Positions 12,504 through 24,124 of a stretch of DNA of 64,000 nucleotides are shown here, in pieces. The notes below the pieces were generated by a model. That model searched no databases and was not told where the DNA came from. It saw nothing but the letters and a program-made list of their open reading frames with translations. Source of the stretch: Istiophorus platypterus (taxonomy: Eukaryota; Chordata; Actinopteri; Istiophoriformes; Istiophoridae); assembly GCA_016859345.1 (NCBI GenBank), contig CM029123.1, forward strand, positions 469,501-533,500. Reading direction: 5' to 3'. The position numbers were made by a program, and so were the translations under genes. The stretch's first letter is position 1, and every line of letters begins with the position of its first letter.

Positions 12504-13880
12504 TCCTCACTTCACCGCTGTGTTGAAAACATCAAATCAGGGAATGCTCTTGCATTATCTATAATTGTAACACAACTGTAAATAATATTGAGTTGAATAT
12601 TTACTTTGAAACCATATGGCCACCTTTATTTTTCTGCTGGACAAGTGGGATACTGGGCTAGTACTGTAACTGCCATGAGTTACATTTCTTAATAGAATTT
12701 GATGTGACATATTGACTAGAGCCATTAACTGTATAGCAGTCTCTTGAAGTTTGTGGAAAAGTCAACAAAAGTGTCCCACACTCAATTATATAGAAGACTG
12801 ATTCAGGATATTCCCTCATCCATTTAATGTCACACATATTTCAACAAAATTATAACAAGAAACATTACTGTTTTCCATCCTAATTTCTGATTTTCAGACT
12901 TCAAAATATCTAGGAATGTCATAAATTTCTCCAAAATTATCCCTGTTTCTGAATAAATGCAGAGACTGAAAAGCAGACCAGGCAGTGGCAGAAATCTGCT
13001 TTGTGTACGTAAGGAAGCTTAGAAGTTTGGAGATGCAGTATGAAAATGTAAATCTCTCAGTGGTCAGATTCATATCTGAGTTTATGTTTAGATGCTAAAC
13101 TGAAAATAAAATGAAAATTGGCTGCCAGGTTTTTGGAGTTTGAGGTTTTAAAGTTTAAAGTTTTTTTTTTTGTTTTGATTTGGGGTTTTTTCCAAGCACA
13201 AGAATACCATGTTAAAAAACCTTAAAATGTTTCAATTTCATGGTCTTGTGCAGTCGTTTTGAATTTTTTGTTCAACATTTTGAGTGGATCCCTTATTTCT
13301 AATTCAGATCTCCATCCCAGCTAGACAGTTTTGAAAAAATGTCATGGTTGCCAAAGTTTTGGCTTTTTGGATTCTGGGAGGGGGCAGATGGGGATGAGCT
13401 GTCTAGAGTGCAGCCAATGCATTCTTGCAAGACACACTCATCTTGCTAAGTATTTTGCAAACAAAGATTGACTCATTGAAACACATCGTTAATCACCGGA
13501 GAGAGTAATGTGCATGTTGGCACAACAGTTACTGACAAACAAGGTTACTGCTCAAGATCTATTTGTTCTGTGTGTTTGCATGCTTGACAGTTTTTCATTA
13601 CAAAGTCATTGTTTTACAGATTAATGTAAGTCTCAAATTAGTTTCAGGTTAAGTTTCACATGTCACAAATCAAGTATTAAACCTTGAGTTTCTATTCCTA
13701 AACATACTATTATCCACACACCAAATTAAATGTCTTTTTTAAAATTTTAACAATTAAAAGTAATAATAGGATTCACAATCATAATGTTTAAATAATTAAT
13801 TAAACTCCTTTTTTTTTTTAACTCCAAATAACTCCTTTCTCCGCTGTCCATGCTTATTCTCATGCTCAGTATGTTAAAGT
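12504..13880. other. Unassigned DNA between duplicated segments
   Basis: No gene recognised. The sub-block at 13138-13216 is a repeat unit that recurs at 18303-18366. Confidence 0.4.
13138..13216 (+). repeat. Short interspersed repeat unit (copy at 13.1 kb)
   Basis: Contains 'gttttaaagtttaaagtttt', a T-rich run, 'gttttttccaagcacaaga' and 'ataccatgtta'. The same order occurs at 18303-18366. The family is unknown. It may be part of a larger old element. Confidence 0.7.
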
Positions 13881-14113
13881 AAAAATCTGGTTAAAACAAA
13901 TAGAATTGTCTTAAATGTACAAGATTTTAATAACTTAAAATTATTATTTTTTTAAATTCACCTATTTCATTTTATACTGTATATTAAATGCAGTTACTTT
14001 TCATGAAGTAGATGAGAGCTCACTGAATAGTTTGATGAGATATGTGTAAAACTGTGGTCAGGAAGAGGGTTTTGAAGAAAGGCCCTGAAAGGCCCCTGAC
14101 ACACGTTCACCCA
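13881..14113 (+). repeat. Local duplicated segment, copy B
   Basis: Second copy of the 12281-12503 block. It carries an extra short tandem near its end ('aaaggccctgaaaggcccctg'-like, about 14079-14099) that copy A lacks. Confidence 0.9.
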
Positions 14114-15264
14114 AATTTGACAAAAAACATGTTTTGTTTCATTCTCTCTAGGACATATGTGATCACAAGCACACTCAAAGACAAGTAGAAGCCTCATTTT
14201 GAAAATGTTCCTAGCATGTCATGCCAAGCCCTCTTTTCCTGAAAGCCTTCTTCTTTGTATCGTCTAATAAACACAAAAAATGCCTAGAAAACTTTTATTC
14301 ATATGATCAAATAATTAAGTAATTAATGCAGGTGGTACCAGCCAGTGGGACTTGCTAGTACACCAACAAGGATGAGATCCCTTGCCAGTTTCCTTGTAAA
14401 GATATTGGTGTAAAAGATGAGATGCACTTCTTTTTTTGTAGTTGTCAAGTGATTAACGTGTAGGAAGTACCTGTCTCTATTTTCTAGCTGCAACATAGCT
14501 AAACAGAGCTAAACTTTTATATTATACTAATGAAAGTCAACCAAGCTATGTTCTGAGGCTATAACCCTGGTCTTGTGCAATGGTGAATGAAGTCAGTTTT
14601 AAAAATATCTTACATGTGTGCTATTTGGGGGAAAAATATTTACAGCACAACATGCAAACTCAACATATAAGGGCACATTTCATATAGAGCAGGTCTACAT
14701 CATACTCTTTGTGAGTTGTAAATGATATTAATTGACAAATATCACTGTTAGAGATGCTCATTCCAGGCCAATGATTTATAGTTAATCTAATTGAAAAAAG
14801 ATACTGGCTTGGAGATCTTTTTGTAACCTTGATACTCCCTAAATTACCGTGTGATGTGGTTAGATAGATCTCCCATCCCAAATCTTAGGAGGAAATCAAT
14901 ACATTATTTACTTGTTTCACAGTAACAGTGGGATGAAAACACAACTTTAACAAATTTTCATGTTAGCTGGCCATTATACAGCTGTGTTTAGTCCTCCTGT
15001 AAAACATTTTCAACTATGTCTGATATGTAATGATCCCTATCATGTTCTGATAATTTATTGTAGTGTGATGAGTTGAACTTGCTGACCAGTCACCTTGACT
15101 AATGTAAAAATAGAAATGAGTGATGAAATTAGAAGCTCAATTTCGGGTGACCATAACAGGTGACGATCCTGAATCTGCAGCTGATGTTTCACCACTAACT
15201 CTGCATGCATTGTGCTGTTTTGAATATTTAGTAATATTTACTTTCAGACTGTGTTAAAGGCTGA
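14114..15264. other. Unassigned DNA
   Basis: No coding or repeat family recognised. The 73-codon minus frame at 14660-14881 has no visible motif. Confidence 0.4.
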
Positions 15265-15383
<119 letters not shown>

Positions 15384-15983
15384 TTACATTGCATGTTTCG
15401 ATATGAAAATTCTGACTGACCTATACATTCAGGTTCACGAATGCATGTATGGGGAATAAACATCAGCTCTGATATCCACTAAAGGTCCGTAGCAGATGCT
15501 GTTGTGTTTTTCTCTCAATGCTGTGTGAATTAAAATACATTTCATTCATAGCAAATTAATTAAATCTTTAGAGAACTAGCAACTCTCAAATATACAAGAA
15601 GAATTTCTACAACACTGCATGCACTGTTGCATAATGTCAGGTGTCCTGTGAATCCTAGGTGTGGCTGCATGTCTTAGCAGGCTTTATCATATTAATGCTT
15701 TTAATGTTTGTTGCTTATTTATTTTATTTTGACATGTTTGAAAATGTAATATCAAACAGTAGTTGAGACAAATTTAAAACCCTTTGAATCAAGCATTTTT
15801 ATCATGCTAGACCAAGGCTGATTTTCTGAGGTCTTACTGTTATATTATATATTATATATTATATATTATACTGTTATATTACACATTTGTCTGTATGTGT
15901 GTGCATACACACATAAACACTCATGCACTCAGGGGCATTTGATCTTGTGTGAGAAGTATTAATTAATATTAATTGCATTAGAT
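15384..15983. other. Unassigned DNA with an ATATT array
   Basis: Mostly unassigned. Positions about 15840-15871 hold a short 'tatatattat' tandem. The right end forms the target site of the RTE insertion that follows. Confidence 0.5.
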
Positions 15984-16001
15984 ACTAAACTGCTGTTCTT
16001 T
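15984..16001. repeat. Target-site duplication, left (18 bp)
   Basis: 'actaaactgctgttcttt' is repeated exactly at 17542-17559. The pair brackets the RTE fragment. Confidence 0.96.
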
Positions 16002-17541
16002 AGGAAAATGAGAGAAAACGAAGAGTAGAAGATGTGGCTATTGTGGATCAGGAAATAGAAAAGATTAGTAAAGATGAAGTGAGGAAGGCACTGAAGAGGA
16101 TGAAGAGTGGAATGGCACTTGGTCCTGATAATATACCTGTGGAGGTATGGAAGTGTCTAGGAGAGGCAGCAGTAGAGTTTCTGACTGGGTTGTTTAACAG
16201 GATCTTAGATAGTGAGAAGATGCCTGAGGAATGGAGGAGAAGTGTGCTGGTGCCCATTTTTAAGAACAAGGGAGATGTGCAGAACTGTGGCAACTACAGA
16301 GGAATAAAGCTGATGAGCCATACAATGAAGCTATGGGAAAGAGTAGTTGAAGCTAGACTAAGGGCAAAGTGAGCATTTGTGAGCAGCAGTATGGCTTCAT
16401 GCCAAAAAAGAGTACCACAGATGCAGTATTTGCTTTGAGGATGTTGATAGAGAAGTACAGGGAAGGTCAGAGGGAGCTGCATTGTGTCTTTGTAGATCTG
16501 GAGAAAGCGTATGACAGGGTGCCCAGAGAGGAACTGTGGTACTGTATGAGGAAGTCTGGAGTGACAGAGAAGTATGTTAGAGTGGTGCAGGACATGTATG
16601 TGGACTGTAAGACAGTGGTTAGGTGTGCTGTAGGTGTGACAGAGGAGTTCAAGGTAGAGGTGGGACTGCATCAGGGATCAGCTCTAAGCCCCTTCTTGTT
16701 TGCTATGGTGATGGACAGACTGACAGATGAGGTTAGACAGGAATCTCCATGGACTATGATGTTTGCAGATGACATTGTGATATGTAGTGAGAGCAGGGAA
16801 CAGGTGGAGGAGAAGCTTGAGAGGTGGAGATTTGCCCTGGAAAGGAGAGGAATGAAGGTTAGCCGCAGCAAGACGGAGTACATGTGTGAACGAGAGGGAC
16901 CCAAGTGGAAGAGTGAGGTTACAGGAGAAGAGATAAAGAAGGTGGAGGATTTTAAGTACTTAGGGTCAACAGTCCAGGGCAATGGAGAGTGTGGAAAGAG
17001 GTGAAGAAGCGTGTGCAGGCAGGCTGGAACAGGTGGAGAAAAGTGTCAGGTGTGATGTGTGATAGAAGAGTTTCAGCTAAAATGAAAGGAAAGGTGTACA
17101 AAACTGTGGTGAGACCAGCGATGCTGTTTGGTCTAGAGACAGTGCCACTGAGGAAAAGACAGGAGGCAGAGCTGGAGGTAGCAGAGATGAAGATGTTGAG
17201 GTTCTCTCTGGGAGTGACCAGGATGGATAGGATCAGGAATGAGTACATCAGAGGGACAGCACATGTTAGAGGTTTTGGAGATAAAGTCAGAGCGGCCAGA
17301 CTGAGATGGTTTGGACATGTCCTGAGAAGAGATAGTGATTATATTGGTAGAAGGATACTGAGTTTTGAACTGCCAGGCAGGAGGTCTAGAGGAAGACCAA
17401 AGAGGAGGTTTATGGATGTAGTGAAAGAGGACATGAAGGTAGTTGGTGTGAGTGAAGAGGACGCAGAAGACAGGGTTAGATGGAGGACACTGATTCGCTG
17501 TGGCGACCCCTAAAGGGAAAAGCCGAAAGGAAAAGAAGAAG
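16002..17541 (+). mobile_element. 5'-truncated RTE-clade LINE insertion
   Basis: The insertion is bounded by a perfect 18-bp target-site duplication and ends in 'tgtggcgacccctaaaggg' followed by a GAA-rich tail. It corresponds to the last half or so of the element at 41437-44339 in the opposite orientation, starting within the linker before the reverse transcriptase. The 5' truncation plus intact duplication is the classic outcome of target-primed reverse transcription. It must have been mobilised by an endonuclease-RT supplied by another copy. Confidence 0.95.
16010..17513 (+). pseudogene. RTE reverse transcriptase, truncated and frameshifted
   Basis: Encodes the RT and C-terminal part of an RTE polyprotein. 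Visible in order: 'FLTGLFNRILDSEKMPEEW', 'NYRGIKLMSH', 'FVDLEKAYDRVP' (motif A with its Asp), 'GLHQGSALSPFLFAMVMD', the catalytic 'FADDIVI' box, 'FKYLGSTVQ', and the C-terminal 'RWFGHVLRR' and 'RGRPKRRFMDVVK' segment. Compared with the uninterrupted copy on the minus strand, three places break the frame. One A is missing near 16368, giving a stop after 'LRAK'. Two bases plus one base are missing between about 16882 and 16927, a net in-frame loss with an altered peptide. One A is missing near 16995, just before 'KEVKKRVQAGWN'. The catalytic residues themselves survive. It is non-functional because the endonuclease is absent and the frame is broken. Confidence 0.95.
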
Positions 17542-17559
17542 ACTAAACTGCTGTTCTTT
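17542..17559. repeat. Target-site duplication, right (18 bp)
   Basis: Exact copy of 15984-16001 directly after the GAA-rich tail. Confidence 0.96.
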
Positions 17560-18302
17560 CAGTTCTGTTGTGTGTGCCTCTCCTGTCAGATCTGACAGCC
17601 AGCATGATGGCTTGGACCAATGGGCTTGCTGCCGTTAAAAATACACACTGTTTAGATTGCATACAACACAAAAGCTGGCACACACACAAAACAAGCACAC
17701 AAACACCAAATATTCACACTGTAATGTGTGGGCCTTTGCTAAATGAGCCGTTGAAGTACAGCCAGAGCATCATGAAGACTGATTGTTGTGTGTGTGCCAA
17801 GCAGTAAAATGTGGGGCCTTCTGATACATTACTCTCCCTTATAGAAAAGTATATGGGGTAGGGAACAGACCTAAAGATAAAATATGAACGAAAGCTGTAA
17901 CAACAACGGCAATTGTCTCTTGTTGCTTTGTAAATGTGTGAAAAAAGGCAAGTGATAAAATAAGATAGACAGCAGCTGCGGTTCTGTGTGAAAGTGATCA
18001 ATTCTCTCTATAACTATTGCATTTTAGTTGTGGACTGATTCATATTCACATGGATTTTTACTAATAATCCAGTTATACATATACTATATTAACGGTATAA
18101 TCAATTGACAGTTTTGCTGACTGCCATTCTGCCTCATCAGTGCATCATAAGGAGCTCAAAATTCAGTACAACATGCCATGGTCTGTTGGCATGTGACTAC
18201 ATATGCTGCATGTGCATTGATGCACAAGTGAATGCCATCACTATGGCAACTGCCTTTCAGTATTTTAATATAAGCTCTGGTAATTATATGTGTTGCACTT
18301 CA
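17560..18302. other. Unassigned DNA
   Basis: No supported gene. Frames at 17568-17807 (plus) and 17714-18001 (minus) overlap each other and have no domain. Confidence 0.4.
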
Positions 18303-18366
18303 GGTTTTAAAGTTTAAAGTTTTTGTTTTTTTGAGTTTTTTCCAAAGCACAAGAATACCATGTTAC
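18303..18366 (+). repeat. Short interspersed repeat unit (copy at 18.3 kb)
   Basis: Second copy of the unit at 13138-13216, with the same order of T-rich run, 'ccaaagcacaagaatacca' and 'tgtta'. Confidence 0.7.
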
Positions 18367-19475
18367 CATATGGATTCTTACCTGGCTCTGTAGATGCAGT
18401 TCAATACTTATGTACAGGTATAAATCTACAATAGGATACATTTGGAACCATCCATTTGGTAAGAGTGAGGGTCTGTGTACAAAGCGTAGTTATTGTGAAA
18501 TGATTCATCCTTTTTAGTGGATAATGTTTGTTTTGTGCTCTTTTGTGTGCTTTCCTTGGACCACTTTTTCATTTACGTAATTGCAAATGATTGGTACTAG
18601 CTAATTCATAGCACAGTGGTCACTTCTGCAGAAACAATAAATGTGTTTTGTTGCCGCTCTCTGATAAGTGAAACATTGAAATGTGTGGAATGATTAACCA
18701 TGATCATTTTTTCTTTACACACTTAGTAGAAGAAAAAGGAAGCAGAGGAGGCAGAAAAAGACCCTAGGACTGTTTTAGACAAACAGTGTTTTACTGAGCC
18801 AAGTGGAACCATCACCACTCAGAGTCCTTTAACAATAATAAGTTTGATAAGTTCAAGTTTGCGGGTCCAACTAAATAGTGTTTAAATTTTCTGGCTACTT
18901 TTATGGTTGCCCCATTTGGGATGGGACTCCTTAGAATTCTCTCTTCCCCTACATAGCAGCTAATACCACATGAGAAATTACTTTAAGTATGAAGGCCATC
19001 CAGCTGGTTGGGCAAATGTACATCTGATTAACTTTCTCACCTCTGCCAAAGAGTGACACAAAGATGCAGAGTGTAAAAGTCCCAGATGGAGCTACATTTA
19101 TGGTAGACGTTAGGTAATCCAATTACTAAAATCACAACTGAATGCCTGGACTCTACTATAATAGAGACAGCCCAAATTTAAAGGTCATGGTTGTTGTTAC
19201 ATGCATTTTTGATTTAGTAAGCTCTAGAAGTGAGTTGCTGCTCTAGTAAGTATTTGGGGCATCAGGACACTGTGTGTGTGACTGAGTCAACAAAAACTAC
19301 AGACTAATGTAATGTGACAAACTGTGGTTATGGTGGTGAAGGAACATATCACTTTGTGCCATAGTGTGGCTCACTGATGTGTTTTAATATTTGGAGGAGC
19401 TCTATAGCACAAAGGAATAAGATACACCAGGCTTTGGATACAAAATTCCCAAGTTAATTGCATATCCTCTCAAAA
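18367..19475. other. Unassigned DNA
   Basis: No coding region, RNA gene or repeat family recognised. Confidence 0.4.
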
Positions 19476-19683
19476 ATGGTGGGGTTGGTAGAGCAGGTGG
19501 TCACTAAACAGAAGGTAGGCAGTTTGATCCCTAGCTGCTCCAGTTTACCTGCTGAAGTGCCCTTGGGCAAGATACTGAACATCAAATTGCATCATCACTT
19601 GTATCATTGCTTAATGAATGTGTATGTGAATGGGTGCATGTGGCATCAATAAGGCTATTCAAGTGCAGTCCATTTACCATGTG
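19476..19683 (+). mobile_element. tRNA-derived SINE (copy 1)
   Basis: The head resembles a tRNA with internal RNA polymerase III promoter boxes: an A-box-like 'ggttggtagagcag' near 19483 and a B-box-like 'agtttgatccc' near 19521. The body has 'gtgcccttgggcaagatact' and 'gaatgtgtatgtgaatgggt', and it ends with 'gtgcagtccatttacc'. This is a widespread fish SINE architecture. The copy has small changes and no poly-A tail. Confidence 0.85.
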
Positions 19684-19879
19684 ATGGAATTCATTAACAA
19701 AAAGAAAAATTCTCACCAGATATTTACTTTAATTTGTGTCAAGGCAGACATTTTAGAAACAGTTAAAACCTGAAACACAATGATTTTAGTACTTACTGAG
19801 TAAAAAGGGAAAGTAGCTCATATCGCACTCTCTCTAAATGTAAGAATTTGGCAGGTCATGTTACCCTGTTTTTTTTTTG
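19684..19879. other. Unassigned short spacer
   Basis: Nothing recognised between the SINE and the next L2 fragment. Confidence 0.5.
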
Positions 19880-20347
19880 CCTCTGATGCTCCTGAGTCTG
19901 GATCCATGGTTGCAGACCATCTACTGCCCCATGAGCCTGATCAACACCCACTGCTTTAATTATTATGATTACTACAGTTACCTTTTCATTTAGTCCTATT
20001 AGTAATATTATTAGCCCCGTTAGTATAACTATAGTATATATAGCTACTAGTCCCATTTTTGTGCTGTGCTCTCTCCTCCCTCATGCCCCCCTCTTGTCTC
20101 TCCGTTGCTCCCTCTCTCTCTCTCTCTTTCTCACTCTCAACCCAGCCAGTTGAGGCAGACAGCCTCCCACCATGAGCCGGGTTCTGTTCAACGTTTCTAC
20201 CTGTTAAAAGGGAGTTTTTCGTTGCTGCTGTCGCCACGTCCTTGCTCAGGGGGAAAATGTTGGGTCTCTGTAAATAATAACTATAAAGAGTCTGGTCCAG
20301 CCCTGCTCTATATGAAATATGCCCTGAGATAATGTCTGTTATGATAT
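19880..20347 (+). mobile_element. L2-clade LINE, 3' end fragment (copy 3)
   Basis: Runs from 'gatgctcctgagtctggat' through the ATT-rich section, CT run, 'tcaacccagccagttgagg', 'tttctacctgttaaaaggg' and 'tgtctgttatgatatt'. The terminal GAATT tail is missing. It is closest to copy 1 in sequence. Confidence 0.9.
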
Positions 20348-21069
20348 TAATTTTAACTTTAAACTGTTTCTGTTTGCATGTTAAAAAACCTGAAAGTCTT
20401 CAAAAACTTTATTAGTCTCAAGACGACCATTACAGCTCTTTAGTGTGAGGTGGTGATGTAATCAATTTGGAACTGAAAAAGAGCACTTGGCCGTATTGAT
20501 TGGTAAACAAAAATTGAGCTTTTATACGGGTACCTGTTCCATGGACTGGGATTTAGTTAAGGAATGAGTTTAGCATCATTCTTTCAAAATCTCACTAATA
20601 CTATGCATTGTTTGCATTGTTTTGCTGCATTGTTTTTACTACATTTTCTATGTACCAAATACTATGACAAAATATGGATCTAAGAGACAATAAGAACATG
20701 AACAACAGAATTTGAATCAGAATCAATAAATACACAACATATATGAACATCCAAAGCCTGTTGTGCAAGTTGAAGCTTTTGTCACAGCCAAAAGGGTCTA
20801 ATCTAGCTATTAAGATGAATCTAAGAAATGTTCTTCAGCATCTAGAGTCACTGCTAATGATAAGTCTGTTGTTACCTTTCTGTGATACTTTTGAGGGCTT
20901 TGGGAATTATTCTTTCCAGCCAGAGATAAATGAGATTCTTTAACAGAACAGGGATGGAGGAAAGCCTAGGGAGCACACAGACACAGAGTAAAAATAAATA
21001 TCATGGTTGTTGAATCACTTCTGTACACTCAGCCAACACTAGGAGTAATATGAAAGTAACTGTGCACCC

Positions 21070-21070
<1 letters not shown>
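20348..21070. other. Unassigned DNA
   Basis: No gene recognised. Part of 20378-20400 ('catgttaaaaaacct') resembles the right side of the short repeat at 13.2 kb. Confidence 0.4.
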
Positions 21071-21071
<1 letters not shown>

Positions 21072-21128
<57 letters not shown>

Positions 21129-21138
21129 GTGTGTGTAT
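21072..21138. repeat. GT microsatellite
   Basis: Long GT tract with one C substitution near 21124. The His/Thr-rich frames on the minus strand here are artefacts. Confidence 0.97.
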
Positions 21139-21928
<790 letters not shown>

Positions 21929-22059
21929 CAACACCACAACTATTGTAATACTTTACAACATTGTTTGAAAATGGTCAGCAGTAGTTTGCGATGCTGCATT
22001 GCCTAATCTTGTCAAAATATATTAATTTTACTAATCTAGTTTTTTTTGAAGCAGCCTTT

Positions 22060-22460
22060 TTTTTCCTGAAGAACCACTTCACATCAGCCCTGTGATTATT
22101 CTACCAACAGTTTGGTTTATAACAGTGTGCTGTGGCTGATGAAAGCAATTATTTTAATTCTCTTCAAAAGCCAGACTTTCAAATTTCTGGTGTTGAAGAT
22201 AAATCACTTCATTCATGGTGCCTGCAGTTGCCCTTCTCCTTAAAGGAATATTAAAAACTGTCAAAGACATGCAAATGAAGACAACAGAACTTTTCAGTCA
22301 ATCAAATTGCAGTGGTTCAACAGACAGTCAGCATGAACGGGCATAAAATTTGTGCCATCTGCTTTCATTGCCAAAGATCTTTGGGCATGAGTATTATTTT
22401 CCCAATACTCATTGCACCTGACAGTGGGAGCATATAGCCGTCCCAAAATAGCAACCTCTC
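22060..22460. promoter_or_regulatory. Candidate conserved non-coding element
   Basis: Complex, repeat-free sequence without a long open frame. It includes a perfect octamer ATGCAAAT (22269-22276) and a 'cagtcaatcaaattgc' homeodomain-like stretch just downstream. This composition resembles vertebrate developmental enhancers. It is inference only; conservation cannot be seen in one genome. Confidence 0.3.
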
Positions 22461-22855
22461 CAGCAAGATGCAATTAAAAGTATAAACGCTGTTCTATCCA
22501 GTCACTGACTTTACAGTATAATGATAAACTAATACTAAATTAGGTGCATTTCTAAGTTACTCATTAACACTAAAACAAGACTCACCTCTAAGCATTGCAT
22601 TTTAGGACTTCTGTAGAAAAAAAATGTGTAGATGTTATGGACATTACATTTTAGGTGCTTCATAGGAATTTTGAAGGAATTATTTACAGAACGCATTCTA
22701 CACTTTCAATTTCAGATAGGTTTATATTTGCTGTAAATGATGGGTTGTATAATTAAAGCACAATACAACTCTTAGAGTATATTTGTTTTTTAGTATTGTG
22801 ATGGATTTGAAAAAATGTGTACCTAGCTTGTAAATGATCTTCTAACTGCATTGTA
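22461..22855. other. Unassigned DNA
   Basis: Nothing recognised; AT-rich. Confidence 0.4.
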
Positions 22856-22859
22856 CAGA

Positions 22860-24095
22860 GGACTTGTCCCTCATTAGATCTTAGTGCTGCATTTTACACT
22901 ATTGACCATCACATCCTATCACAAAGACTTGAACATTTAAATGGCATTAAAAGAACCAACCTCAACTGGTTTAAGTTGTATTTATCAGATTGATTTCTGT
23001 TGGTGCACTTTAACAATAAATCCTCCATAAATTCAAAAGTTAGTAATTGAGTTCCACAAGGTTCTCTGTTTGGACCAATACTATTCACCTTATATATTCT
23101 TCCTTTAGGCAATATTATGAAACACTCCACAAAATTCCATTTTGATGCAGATAATACCCAGTTGTACTACTGTCAATGTAATCTAATGAAACCAATTAGT
23201 TAGCTGAACTTCTAGCATGTCTTTAGGACCTTAAGATCTGTATAACCAGTGACTTTCTGCTGTTAAACTTAGACAAAACTAAGGTTATTCTGCTTCGCCT
23301 CCAACACCTCTGAAACACATTATTTAATGATATACTGACCCAGGCACTGCAATCCCAGGATGCAGGCTTACTTGTGGTTCCTAGAGTCTCCAAATGTAAA
23401 ATGGGAGGCAGAGTTTTCAGCTATCTGCTCCTCTCCTTGGAAACCATATTCCAGTTTGGCCCAGGAGGCAGACACCCTCGCTGCATTTAAGAGTAGGCTT
23501 ATAACCTTCCTTTTTGATAAGCTTATAGTTAGGGCTTGCTTAGACTCAGCTTGAACCATCCCTTAGTTATGTAGCTATAGGCCTTGACAACTGTGGGACT
23601 TCTCCCGATGCACAGAACTCCTCTGTCCTCCTCTCTCTCTCGCCAACTGTATCCATTCATTCCTCATCAATGCTTAATATTAACTTAACATTTTCTCTCT
23701 CGTTGTTTTGTGCTTTCTCATCTTTATCCCTCCACCTTTCACTTTCTGTGTGTTTTTCTGCCTGTGGTAAGGCAGAGTCTGGATCTATGACTGCAGACAG
23801 CCCACTGCCTCCATAAATCTACATTATTCTATGTTCTCTTTGATCCCTCCTGCCCCCATCTCTCCTTCTCTCTCTCTCTCTCTCCCGCTTTCTCTCCATC
23901 TCTCTCCCCGCTCTGTCTCTCTCAACCCAGTCTTTTCAGGCAGATGGCTGCCCACTATGAGCCACTTCCAGTTCAATTTTTTTCCTCTTAAAGGGAGTTT
24001 TTCCTTGCTTCTGTTTTTCCTTGCTGAGTGCTTGCTCATGGGCAGTGTTGGGTCTGTGTGAATATAACTATAGTCTGAATGTCTTATCTAATATT
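22860..24095 (+). pseudogene. L2-clade LINE with RT core remnant (copy 4)
   Basis: In one frame, 22875-23170 reads as the reverse-transcriptase core of an L2/Maui-type LINE. It has 'LDLSAAFYTIDHHIL' (motif A, Asp present), 'LNWFKLYLSD', 'VPQGSLFGPILFTLYILPLG', then 'HFDADNTQLYY' where the catalytic 'ADD' has become 'ADN'. At least two stops interrupt it. A later stretch near 23230-23290 reads like 'FLLLNLDKTKVILL'. About 1 kb of consensus is then skipped. The C-terminal 'DAGLLVVPRV'-like segment (about 23358) and 'GRHP' region follow, then the L2 3' untranslated end with its CT run (about 23868-23885). It ends in an AATA array at 24102-24124. Inactive. Confidence 0.93.
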
Positions 24096-24101
24096 GGTAA
24101 A

Positions 24102-24124
24102 AATAAATAAATAAATAAATAAAA
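24102..24124. repeat. AATA tandem repeat
   Basis: Short AATA array at the end of the L2 fragment, possibly its expanded 3' tail. Confidence 0.85.

Noticed and set aside
19476..19545. Possible functional tRNA gene
   Set aside because: The tRNA-like head lacks proper paired arms and is followed by a SINE body, so it is a SINE and not a tRNA gene.
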